A stretch of 64,000 nucleotides of DNA. Origin: Streptomyces sp. 3214.6 (GTDB taxonomy: Bacteria; Actinomycetota; Actinomycetes; Streptomycetales; Streptomycetaceae). Position numbers and translations under genes: made by a program. Below, piece by piece: positions 15,068 to 23,284 of this stretch; within the stretch, counting starts at the first letter, position 1; each line of letters opens with the position of its first letter. The stretch covers positions 372,001 through 436,000 of the forward strand of contig NZ_LT670819.1 in NCBI RefSeq assembly GCF_900129855.1, in the 5' to 3' direction. The notes beneath the pieces were generated by a model, which worked only from the letters and a program-made list of their open reading frames with translations, was not told the origin of the DNA and made no database searches.

Positions 15068-16759
15068 ATGACAGAACCCTCGGTACGGCAGCCCGCCGTG
15101 CTGGTCGTCGGCGCCGGCCCGACCGGCCTGGCAGCCGCCCATCTGCTGGGCTCCCGCGGCGTACCGGTGCTGCTGGTGGAACGCAACGCCACCACGAGCA
15201 ACGACGCCAAGGCGATCAGCCTCGACGACGAGTCGCTGCGCACCCTGCAATCGGCCGACGGCCTCGACGAGGCGGTCTACCCGATCCTCGTACCGGGCAC
15301 CGGAACCAGGTACTTCGGCGTCGGCGGGCGGCCGCTCGTCCACGCTCGCGGCACCGGCGACCAGCGCTTCGGACATCCGTTCAAGAACCCCTTCGCCCAG
15401 CCCGACCTGGAACGCGTGCTGCGTGAGCAGTTGCGTCGCCTCCCCAGCGTGGACGTCCGCTTCGGCACCCGGCTGACAGGCCTCGTCACCCAGCACCCCG
15501 ACCACGTGGGCGTGTCGCTGCGCACGGGCGGGGAGGACGGGCCGGTCGAGGAGCTGGACGTCTCCTACGTCCTCGGCTGCGACGGCGGCCGCAGCACCGT
15601 ACGCGACCTGCTGTCCATCCCCATGCAGGGGCGCAGCTTCCCCGACGAGGTGTGGCTGGTGGTCGACACCCTTCACGACACGCACGACCAGCGCTTCGGC
15701 ATGCACCACGGCGCCCCCGACCGGCCCGTCGTCATCGTCCCGGGCCGGGGCGGCCGTTGCCGCTACGAGTTCCGCCTGAAGCCCGGCGAGTGCGAGGCGG
15801 GGTCCCCTCCCGCGTTCACTCTGGTGCGCCAACTCCTCCAGCCCTACCGTGAGATAACGCCCGAGCAGGTGGAGCGCGCGGTCGCCTACAGCTTCCACGC
15901 GCTGCTCGCCGAGCGGCTGCGGGACGGGCGCTGCTTCCTGCTCGGCGACGCCGCGCACATGATGCCGCCGTTCGCCGGACAGGGCCTCAACTCCGGTGTC
16001 CGGGACGCGGCCAACCTCTGCTGGAAGATCGACGAGGTCCTGGCAGGCCGGGCCGGTGACGCGCTGCTCGACACGTACGACACCGAGCGGCGCCCGCACG
16101 CCCGCGCGGTGATCGACCTGTCCGTACGGCTCGGCCGGATCGTCATGACCACCAGCCGCCCGCGCGCCCTACTGCGCGATGCGCTGGTGCGCGCGGCCAT
16201 GCTCACCCCGCCGGGCCGCCGCTACCTCACCGAGATGCGCTACCGCCCCGACACCCGCGTGACGTCGGGAGCCGTCGTCCGCGGGGACGGCCCAGGCCGT
16301 GAACTCGTCGGCACGATGCTGCCGCAGCCACGGGTGCTGCACGGAGCGCACCATCGCCTCACACGGCTCGACGACCTTCTCGGACCGGGCTGGAGCCTGC
16401 TCGGCATCGACGTGACCGACACCGACTGGACAGCCGTCGCGCGAACCGGCCTCCCGGACGCCACCCCTGTGGACGTCTCCCTGGACGACCGCGCACCGCG
16501 CGAGCGCGCCGGCCGGGTGGGGATCGCCGACGCCGACGGCCGGCTCGACGCCCTCTTCACCGGGCTGACCGGATCCTTCGTACTGGTACGGCCCGACCGT
16601 CTGGTCGCCGCCGTCTTCCGGCCCGCCCAAGCCGCGCACGTCGGCGCGGAGCTGCGGCGCTTCGCCGCCCGCCCCCTCACGGCCACCGTCTCGCCGCAGG
16701 CAGCCACCGCCGCCACCGATCCCCAAGTCCAGCACGACTCCCCAGGAGTACACCGATGA
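15068..16759 (+). CDS. FAD-dependent aromatic hydroxylase (MhpA/resorcinol-hydroxylase-like)
   Basis: A 563-residue class A flavoprotein monooxygenase. It has the dinucleotide motif VVGAGPTGLAAAHLL near residue 14, the DG motif VLGCDGGRSTVR, and the FAD-ribityl motif LLGDAAHMMPPFAGQGLNSG. A C-terminal thioredoxin-like domain of about 150 residues is typical of the phenol/3-(3-hydroxyphenyl)propionate hydroxylase branch. It should insert one oxygen into a phenolic ring using NAD(P)H and O2. I chose the ATG at 15068 because GGAAGG precedes it and the dinucleotide fold begins there. Its stop overlaps the next gene by 4 bp. Confidence 0.9.
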   Translation: MTEPSVRQPAVLVVGAGPTGLAAAHLLGSRGVPVLLVERNATTSNDAKAISLDDESLRTLQSADGLDEAVYPILVPGTGTRYFGVGGRPLVHARGTGDQRFGHPFKNPFAQPDLERVLREQLRRLPSVDVRFGTRLTGLVTQHPDHVGVSLRTGGEDGPVEELDVSYVLGCDGGRSTVRDLLSIPMQGRSFPDEVWLVVDTLHDTHDQRFGMHHGAPDRPVVIVPGRGGRCRYEFRLKPGECEAGSPPAFTLVRQLLQPYREITPEQVERAVAYSFHALLAERLRDGRCFLLGDAAHMMPPFAGQGLNSGVRDAANLCWKIDEVLAGRAGDALLDTYDTERRPHARAVIDLSVRLGRIVMTTSRPRALLRDALVRAAMLTPPGRRYLTEMRYRPDTRVTSGAVVRGDGPGRELVGTMLPQPRVLHGAHHRLTRLDDLLGPGWSLLGIDVTDTDWTAVARTGLPDATPVDVSLDDRAPRERAGRVGIADADGRLDALFTGLTGSFVLVRPDRLVAAVFRPAQAAHVGAELRRFAARPLTATVSPQAATAATDPQVQHDSPGVHR

Positions 16760-17595
16760 AGCTCAGCACCGTGCGCGTGGCCGATGACCGGACCGCCGCC
16801 GCCCGGCAGGAAGGCGACGAGCTCGTCCTGCTGCCCTTCTCCGACGTCGGCGCACTGCTCGCCGCCGGCGACGACTGGCCCGAGCGGGCGGCCGCCGCCG
16901 ACGGCGAGCGCCTGCCCTTGGCCGAGGCTTCCCTCACCCCGCTCATCCCCCACCCCAACAAGATCATCTGCCTCGGCCTCAACTACGCCACCCACATCAA
17001 GGAGATGGGCCGGCCCACCCCCGCCCACCCCACCCTGTTCGCCAAGTACGACGGCTCCCTGGTCGGCGCCCACGACGACATCCACATGCCGCCGGTCAGC
17101 GACGACCTCGACTGGGAAGCCGAGCTGGCGGTCGTCATCGGACGCAGCGGCCGCCACGTACCGCGCGAGACGGCCCTGGAGCACGTTGCCGGCTACACGG
17201 TCGCCAACGACGTCACCGTCCGCGACTGGCAGCACCGCACCCGCGAGTTCCTCTCAGGCAAGACCTTCGAGGCCACCACGCCCGTCGGCCCCGCGCTCGT
17301 CACCCCCGACGAACTCCCGCCCGGCGCCTGCGGGTTGACCATCTCCTGCAGCGTCGACGGCCACACCATGCAGAAGTCCAACACCGCCGACCTGCTCTTT
17401 GACGTCGCCGACACCATCGCCTACATCAGCACCATCATCACGCTGCTGCCCGGCGACCTGATCCTCACCGGCACCCCGGGAGGCGTGGGCGCCGGCCGTG
17501 ACCCCAAGGTGTTCCTGCGCCCCGGACAGGAACTCGTCACCACCGTCGAGGGCATCGGAGAACTGCGCAACACCGTCGTCAAGGACCAGCTGTAG
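16756..17595 (+). CDS. Fumarylacetoacetate-hydrolase-family protein (FahA/HpcE-type)
   Basis: A 279-residue enzyme with the FAH-fold C-terminal domain starting KIICLGLNYATHIKEMG. The metal ligands are recognisable: two Glu in DWEAELAVVIG and Asp in VANDVTVRD. TPGGVGAGRDP near the end is the conserved glycine-rich loop. Family members hydrolyse or decarboxylate 2,4-dioxo acids from ring opening. Here it follows a hydroxylase and a dioxygenase-like protein with a 4-bp overlap (ATGA), so it probably processes their product. The exact substrate is unknown. Confidence 0.9.
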   Translation: MKLSTVRVADDRTAAARQEGDELVLLPFSDVGALLAAGDDWPERAAAADGERLPLAEASLTPLIPHPNKIICLGLNYATHIKEMGRPTPAHPTLFAKYDGSLVGAHDDIHMPPVSDDLDWEAELAVVIGRSGRHVPRETALEHVAGYTVANDVTVRDWQHRTREFLSGKTFEATTPVGPALVTPDELPPGACGLTISCSVDGHTMQKSNTADLLFDVADTIAYISTIITLLPGDLILTGTPGGVGAGRDPKVFLRPGQELVTTVEGIGELRNTVVKDQL

Positions 17596-17647
17596 ACCGG
17601 GTAAGCGGGCAGCCGGGCGCGGCCCCCACCGGTCCGCGCCCACCCGC

Positions 17648-17653
17648 TAGAGT
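17648..17653 (+). promoter_or_regulatory. -10 element for a leaderless IclR transcript
   Basis: TAGAGT matches the actinomycete -10 pattern TANNNT and ends 7 bp before the ATG at 17661. There is no Shine-Dalgarno sequence, so transcription probably begins at or next to the start codon. Confidence 0.5.
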
Positions 17654-17660
17654 GTCTCGC

Positions 17661-18446
17661 ATGTCAGGAAACACGTCCCCCAGCTACCGCGACCGCAATT
17701 CCACCGCTGACCGGGCGCTGGACATCCTGACCATGTTCGACGACGTCCACCTCGTCGTCTCCGGCACCGCCGTGGCGGAGCGGCTGGGCGTGGCACGCTC
17801 CACCGCCTACCGCTACCTGCAGAGCCTGGTCGCTGGACGCTTCCTCGAAGAAGCCCCCGGCGGCGGCTTCCGGCTCGGCCTGCGGGTGCTGGAGATCGCC
17901 CGGCTGGCCCGCCGCAGCTACGGCCTCTCCGAAGTCGCCTTGCCGGCGATGGAGGCGCTCGTCGAGGAGACGCACGAGACCGTCCTGCTCACCCGCCGCA
18001 CCGGCGACCTGGTGGTCTGCGTGGACCGCGCGGAGAGCACCCGCGCGGTCCGTATCTCCTACGAGCGCGGCAGCGCCCTGCCCATCAACGCCGGCGCCTC
18101 CGCCCTCGTCCTGCTCGCCTGGAGCCCGGACGACGAGGTCCGCCGTCTGCTGGAGGTCGCCGAACTGCGCCGGTTCACCGCTGCCACACTGACCGACGTC
18201 GACGCCCTGATGGAACGCATCGGCCGCATCCGCCGCCTCGGCTACTCCATCACCCGCGGTGAACTCGACCCCGACGTGGTGGGCATCGCAGCGCCCATCC
18301 GGGACGAGAACAAGCAGGTGGTCGCGGCGGTGAGCGTGGCCGCCCTCGCCTCCCGGGTCTACCCGGAGGCCGAGGCGGAGATCGCCCAGAAGGTCCTCGC
18401 CACCGCGCACGAGATCAGCGACCGGATGGCCGTAGTCGCGGGCTGA
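17661..18446 (+). CDS. IclR-family transcriptional regulator
   Basis: A 261-residue regulator. The N-terminal winged helix contains TADRALDILTMF and AERLGVARSTAYRYLQSLV. The C-terminal effector domain has ISYERGSALPINAGASALVLLAW and the later GYSITRGELDPDVVGIAAPI, both IclR hallmarks. IclR proteins in aromatic catabolism bind the substrate or an intermediate and control divergent operons. I chose the ATG at 17661 over a GTG at 17652 because a -10-like TAGAGT lies 7 bp upstream, as in leaderless genes. It is the last gene of the ring-degradation set and the best candidate to bind the sites near 3702, 14354 and 14481. Confidence 0.9.
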   Translation: MSGNTSPSYRDRNSTADRALDILTMFDDVHLVVSGTAVAERLGVARSTAYRYLQSLVAGRFLEEAPGGGFRLGLRVLEIARLARRSYGLSEVALPAMEALVEETHETVLLTRRTGDLVVCVDRAESTRAVRISYERGSALPINAGASALVLLAWSPDDEVRRLLEVAELRRFTAATLTDVDALMERIGRIRRLGYSITRGELDPDVVGIAAPIRDENKQVVAAVSVAALASRVYPEAEAEIAQKVLATAHEISDRMAVVAG

Positions 18447-18700
18447 CCCGCCCCGGCGACCTGGGACGCCCGCTGCCGCACGGTCGCATCACCGGCGTCC
18501 TCGCATCAGCCGTACCCGGCACTGAACCGCTGCGCCGACGCCGGGCCATCGCGGCTCGGGGCCGTGTCCGGCGGATCATGCTGATCACGTGGCTCCTGGA
18601 TCTTTGTTCTGCTCGTGGGGCAGGGCGATCTGACGACTGGCACCGCACCTGCCGAAGTACGGTCACCGGGGCGGGCGTTGGGGCGACCACCGCATGGTGT

Positions 18701-20908
18701 TCAACGGGATGCCTGGACTGCGGCCGGCTTCGCGGAGCGATCCACGGTGAGAAGCGATGTTTCGGCCCAGATGACCTTGCCCTCGCGGGTGTGCCGGGTG
18801 CCCCAATGATCCGCGATCTGGGCGACCAGGAGCAGTCCGCGACCGCCCTCGTCGAAAACACGGGCCCGGCGTAGGTGCGGAGCTGTGCTACTGGAGTCGG
18901 AGACCTCGACTATGAGAGTGGACTCGAGGATCAGTCGCAGTCGAATGGGCGACCGTCCGTACCGGATCGCGTTCGTCACCAGCTCGCTGACGATGAGCTC
19001 GGTTGCGAACGCCATCTCGACCAGACCCCAGGAGGTCAGTTGGCCGACTGCGCACGCACGGGCCTGGGCGACCATCTCCGGATCGGAGGGGAGGTCCAGC
19101 GTGAGGACATGGTCGGCGTCAAGCACCCGGGTGCGGGCGACCAGAAGTGCCACGTCGTCGGGTGACCGGACGGGCCTGAGCGCCGACAGCAGCTGGTCAC
19201 AGGTGTCCTCCAGCTCCGTTGAGGCCTCTTCGAGAACGTGACGCAGCAGGTCCAAGCCGGTGTCGACGTCACGAGTGCGGCTTTCGATGAGCCCATCCGT
19301 GTACAGAGCGAGCACGCTGCCTTCTGGGAGTGGGAATTGACTCATCTCGAAGGGGAGACCGCCCAGTCCCAGTGGCGGACCGACCCGCAGCTCCGGGAAG
19401 TGCGCCCGACGGGGTACCGCGAGATCGTCGGACACCCCCGCCGGAGTGACCACCGCGGGTACAAGGTGCCCGGCACTGGCCATGGAGCACACACGGGACA
19501 CGGGGTCGTACACCGCATAGAGGCATGTGGCGCTGGTCTCGTCAGCGCCCTGTTCCTCCTGTTTCTGCAGGCGGATGACGACGTCGTCGAGATGCGTGAG
19601 CAATTCGTCCGGCATCAGATCGATGTCCGCAAGCGTACGAACGGCCGTACGCAGTCGGCCCATGGTGGCTGAGGCACGCAGACCACGGCCGACCACGTCC
19701 CCGACGACCAGGGCGACCCGGCCTCCGGACAGGGGAATGACGTCGTACCAGTCGCCGCCCACCTCAGCCCGGGCCTCAGAAGGGAGGTAGCGGACCGCGG
19801 TCTCGACAGCCGGGTGCTGGGGCACATGCCGTGGCAGCAGGCTGTGCTGGAGAGTCAGTGCGGTCGAACGCTCGTGGGCGAACTGGCGTGCATTGTCGAT
19901 GTAGACCGCAGCTCGGGATGTGATCTCCTGAGCGAGGAGCAGATCGTCATCATCGAAGGGCGCGTGTGTCTGATGGCGAACGAATTGTGCCAGCCCCAGC
20001 GGACTGCCATGGGCCCATAGCGGCGCCAGGAGGATCGAGCCAATGGTTGAAGTACTCGTGTCGTTGCTGTCGGCAAAGGTTCTCGCAGCCCATTCCGGCA
20101 GATCGGAGGAGGTCATGGCGTAACGCACGGGCCGGCCCTGCGCCATCGCGCGCGCCGGCTCCGATCCATCAGGCAATCGATAGGACATCCCCACGGCAGG
20201 CGGGTCCGGCTTCCCTCCGTACGCGGACTTCCGGGCAACTCGATGCAGCACAAACGCTTCGGGCTCGGGGTGGGCATGGATCTGTTCCTGCAGCGCGGAG
20301 CCGAGCAGGTCGACAGTGACCAGGTCGGCAAGCTGGTCGACGCCCACTTCTGCCAGTTCGCGAGCCGTTCGGACGGCATCGAGAGTGCCCCCTATCCGTC
20401 TGCTCGCCTCATTGATCACGAGCAGACGCCGCTGAAGTCGGCGATCGCGCGCTTCCTGGTACACCGCGACGACCTGTTCCGATGCACGGTCCACGTAGTC
20501 GAACGTCAGCTGGATCAACTCAGCGGCCGCCGCGGTTCGCAGTTCCGCGTCCCGGGTGAGACGGGCCACCTCTTCCAGGGCCGTCTGGAGAGCACCGGCA
20601 TGGGCGACCCGATAGGTGCGCAGAAGCTCGCTGATCGGAATCCCGCGCTCGGCGACACGTCTGGCGAACTCGACGGCGGTCGGCGGCACGGTCGCGTCCG
20701 CGACACCGCGACCACTCTCCAGAACGTCCAACATCAGAGCGATGTGCTCGTGCACCTCCAGCGCCGCCAGTGCGGCCAAATCGTCGTGCTCCCAGACGGT
20801 CGGGGTGTGGGTGCGCTTGCTCTCGACCAGTGGGGCTGCCATCTGATCAGCCCGTTGCCGGAGTCCCCGAGCAAGACCACAAAGGAAGGCATCGACGTCC
20901 ATCTCCAT
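18701..20908 (-). CDS. SpoIIE-type PP2C phosphatase with sensor, GAF and HATPase domains
   Basis: A 735-residue signalling protein. In order: an alpha-helical N-terminal domain resembling RsbR/PucR-type sensors (about 30-170), a GAF domain (about 185-330), a PP2C/SpoIIE phosphatase with VGGDWYDVIPL and LVVGDVVGRGL (about 370-590), and an RsbW-like ATPase domain with SELVTNAIRYG and DEGGRGLLLV (about 610-725). One protein thus holds both a phosphatase for an anti-anti-sigma factor and an anti-sigma-kinase-type domain. No partner STAS or sigma gene is adjacent, so it is an orphan. Soluble; no membrane segment seen. An AT-rich stretch just upstream (20910-20960) probably holds its promoter. Confidence 0.9.
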   Translation of the reverse strand: MEMDVDAFLCGLARGLRQRADQMAAPLVESKRTHTPTVWEHDDLAALAALEVHEHIALMLDVLESGRGVADATVPPTAVEFARRVAERGIPISELLRTYRVAHAGALQTALEEVARLTRDAELRTAAAAELIQLTFDYVDRASEQVVAVYQEARDRRLQRRLLVINEASRRIGGTLDAVRTARELAEVGVDQLADLVTVDLLGSALQEQIHAHPEPEAFVLHRVARKSAYGGKPDPPAVGMSYRLPDGSEPARAMAQGRPVRYAMTSSDLPEWAARTFADSNDTSTSTIGSILLAPLWAHGSPLGLAQFVRHQTHAPFDDDDLLLAQEITSRAAVYIDNARQFAHERSTALTLQHSLLPRHVPQHPAVETAVRYLPSEARAEVGGDWYDVIPLSGGRVALVVGDVVGRGLRASATMGRLRTAVRTLADIDLMPDELLTHLDDVVIRLQKQEEQGADETSATCLYAVYDPVSRVCSMASAGHLVPAVVTPAGVSDDLAVPRRAHFPELRVGPPLGLGGLPFEMSQFPLPEGSVLALYTDGLIESRTRDVDTGLDLLRHVLEEASTELEDTCDQLLSALRPVRSPDDVALLVARTRVLDADHVLTLDLPSDPEMVAQARACAVGQLTSWGLVEMAFATELIVSELVTNAIRYGRSPIRLRLILESTLIVEVSDSSSTAPHLRRARVFDEGGRGLLLVAQIADHWGTRHTREGKVIWAETSLLTVDRSAKPAAVQASR

Positions 20909-21135
20909 ACCCTAAATATATGGCAGAATTTTATGTTATTTCTGATTTGCTACCATTTCAGATATTGGGAAGTGGCGGTCGCTCGTCGTACATCGATTCG
21001 TTGTGCGATGCCGGATCTCATGAGGCCGGGGCCAGGCGCGGAGGTCGGTTGTCATGGAGGTTCCCCGCCGTCGTACGGACACGGTGCCGGCCAGACTTCG
21101 GGGCTCGCCATGGGGAGTTCGTCCCGTCGGGGCGG

Positions 21136-21915
21136 TCAGTAGTAGATGGGACCGAGCTCACCACCGCTGGCGATGATCGGGTCGCCGTTGAGCGCGACGC
21201 TGCGCGGGCTGGCCAGAAACGCGATCACTGCGGCGACCTCGCCCGGCGCGACGATCCGGCCGATCGAGATCGCCGCGCTGAACTGGCGTTCGACCTCCTC
21301 CACAGTCAGCCCGCGGGACTCGGCGTTGGCCGCCAACGCCTTGGCCATGGTGTCGCTGCTGGTGGGGCCGGGGTGTACGACGGTGACGTTCACGCCACGT
21401 GGGCCCAGTTCGTCGGCGAGGTTCTTGGTCAGCGCGGCAACGGCGACATTGCGGATCGAGCCGGTTACCGAGCCAGTGCGCCGCGCGGCAGCGCCGCCGA
21501 CGTTGATGATCCGGCCCCAGCCGCGCTCGACCATGCCGGGCGCGAACGCCCTCGCACAGCGCAGATAGCCCCGCACCTTGACGTTGATCTCCGCTTCCAA
21601 CGCCGACTCCGCGATCACGCCGGGGTTGGTCATGGCCGCGTTGTTGACCAGGATGTCGACGCCGCCCAACTGCTCAATGGCGGCCGCAGCCATGGTCGCC
21701 ACCGAGACGTCGTCACCGGTGTCCGCGCCGATCCCGATCACACGCGCCCCGGTGTCGGCGGCGAGCGCAGCGGCCTGCTCGGCCGCCGCCTGCGCATTGC
21801 GGCCGACAAGTGCGACATCGGCACCTTCCTGGGCGAGAGCCCGGCCCACTGCCAGGCCAATGCCCCGGCTGCCACCGGTGACCACCGCGCGTTTGTCCTT
21901 CAGCTCCAGATCCAT
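21136..21915 (-). CDS. Atypical SDR-family protein lacking the Tyr-x-x-x-Lys pair
   Basis: A 259-residue protein with the SDR cofactor motif TGGSRGIG and the structural NNAA. Where the active site should read Ser...YxxxK it reads NVGGAAARRTGSVTGSIRNVAVAAL when followed in frame, so Tyr is replaced by Thr and Lys by Arg (TGSIR in place of YxASK). The rest of the fold is well kept, including LTKNLADELGPRGVNV and the C-terminal IIASGGELG. The protein probably binds NAD(P) but is unlikely to work by the normal proton relay; an altered mechanism or binding role is possible. It stands alone between the phosphatase and the P450 cluster. Confidence 0.85.
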   Translation of the reverse strand: MDLELKDKRAVVTGGSRGIGLAVGRALAQEGADVALVGRNAQAAAEQAAALAADTGARVIGIGADTGDDVSVATMAAAAIEQLGGVDILVNNAAMTNPGVIAESALEAEINVKVRGYLRCARAFAPGMVERGWGRIINVGGAAARRTGSVTGSIRNVAVAALTKNLADELGPRGVNVTVVHPGPTSSDTMAKALAANAESRGLTVEEVERQFSAAISIGRIVAPGEVAAVIAFLASPRSVALNGDPIIASGGELGPIYY

Positions 21916-22008
21916 GGCATTCTCTCCTCATTTTGATCACCTCTCATGCGAGGCGGTGGCGACAACCGGGTTCGCCGCGGGCGGCCCGGACGGTTTCCTG
22001 AGCACGCC

Positions 22009-22131
22009 TCAGTAGATGAGATCGGTACTGTCCTGTTGGCAGTGTGGGGAGTGGCACAGCGCCTGTAGCACCATGTCCCCATATCGGCGCCAGACCGCAG
22101 GGTCACGTTCTCCGAATCGCACCAGCTGCAC
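22009..22131 (-). CDS. Possible 40-residue ORF or gene remnant
   Basis: Between the alcohol dehydrogenase stop and the SDR start, the leftward frame ending at 22009 reads VQLVRFGERDPAVWRRYGD and finishes with HSPHCQQDSTDLIY. The residue mix is protein-like and the codons are less GC-rich than those of the neighbours. No clear ribosome site precedes the GTG at 22131, and I do not recognise a family. It may be the C-terminal piece of a lost gene. Confidence 0.25.
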   Translation of the reverse strand: MQLVRFGERDPAVWRRYGDMVLQALCHSPHCQQDSTDLIY

Positions 22132-22189
22132 TTCGGTGGCGCGACGGATCGGGGCGACTCGTGGTCGACCGCGGTGTGATCTCTTAGCG

Positions 22190-23284
22190 TCACGCCGGCA
22201 GGAGCACGGGCTTGACGGTGGTTCCCGCGATCGCGTCGGATTCCGCCTGATTGATGTCGTCCAGGGAGTAGGTACGGACGAGCTTCTCGAACGGGAAGAG
22301 TCCGCGCTCCCAGAAGCGGAGCAGTCTCGGCAGGAAGAGCTGGGGGACGGAGTTGCCCTCCAGGGAGAAGGTGAGGGTGCGCCCTGCCAGCATCGCGGGC
22401 GGGACGGAGACCTCCTTGCTGCCGACACCGACCAGCACGGCCTTGCCTGGCCGGGCCAGGCATGCCACGGCCGTGCGCATCACACCGGGGACGCCCGTGG
22501 TGTCGAGGGTGAAGTCGACGCCCGGACCACCGTTGACGATCCGCGCGAGTACGTCGTCGGTGTCGCCCAGGACCGTGCGTGTCGCACCGAGTTCAAGGGC
22601 GAGGTCGAGACGGCCGGGGACGAGGTCGACGACCACGATGTCGGCCGCACCGGCGATCTTGGCCGCCATGACGGCGGCGAGGCCGACCGCGCCCGCACCG
22701 AAGACGGCGATCGACTGGCCGGTGCTCGGCGCCATCTCGTTGAGTACCGCGCCCGCCCCCGTCTGGAGCCCGCAGCCCAAAGGCCCCAGCAGTTCGAGCG
22801 GGAGTTCGCGGTCCACGACGACGGCGTTGCGCTCGGTGGCCACGGCGTGCCCGGCGAACGAGGACTGGCCGAACCACCGCACCGCGAGCGGGGCACCGTC
22901 CCGGTCCGTCGCTCCGTGGGTGCCGTCGGTGCGCCGGCCCGTCATGTTGCGCTGCGAGAACTCGGTGCAGTAGGCGGGTGCCCCGCGCAGGCACGTCGCG
23001 CACCAGCCGCAGGAGTCGAAGCTGAGCAGGACATGGTCGCCGACCTGAATTCTGGTCACCGCGGATCCGACCTGCTCGACCACCCCGGACCCTTCGTGCC
23101 CGAGCACGACGGGTCCGAGCCGGGCCGCGACACCGGGGTCACGGGGCATCATGTCGGTGTGGCACAGGCCGACACCGGCGATGCGTACCAGGATCTCGTC
23201 CGGGCGCAGCGGGCCCAGCTCGACGTCCTCGACGGCGAACGCGCGGTCGTGTCCGCGCAGTACCGCCGCGCGGGTAGCCGTCAT
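22190..23284 (-). CDS. Zinc-dependent alcohol dehydrogenase (aryl/benzyl-alcohol-dehydrogenase-like)
   Basis: A 364-residue MDR-superfamily dehydrogenase. Catalytic zinc ligands are in GLCHTDM and GHEGSG. The structural-zinc lobe is CGWCATCLRGAPAYC, the family signature of four cysteines, and the cofactor motif is VFGAGAVGLAAV. The insert around FAGHAVATERN and the C-terminal FPFEKLVRTYSLDDINQA resemble benzyl-alcohol dehydrogenases of the XylB type. Its ATG overlaps the stop of the ferredoxin reductase gene (4 bp), placing it last in the P450 operon. It probably oxidises the alcohol made by the P450. Confidence 0.88.
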   Translation of the reverse strand: MTATRAAVLRGHDRAFAVEDVELGPLRPDEILVRIAGVGLCHTDMMPRDPGVAARLGPVVLGHEGSGVVEQVGSAVTRIQVGDHVLLSFDSCGWCATCLRGAPAYCTEFSQRNMTGRRTDGTHGATDRDGAPLAVRWFGQSSFAGHAVATERNAVVVDRELPLELLGPLGCGLQTGAGAVLNEMAPSTGQSIAVFGAGAVGLAAVMAAKIAGAADIVVVDLVPGRLDLALELGATRTVLGDTDDVLARIVNGGPGVDFTLDTTGVPGVMRTAVACLARPGKAVLVGVGSKEVSVPPAMLAGRTLTFSLEGNSVPQLFLPRLLRFWERGLFPFEKLVRTYSLDDINQAESDAIAGTTVKPVLLPA

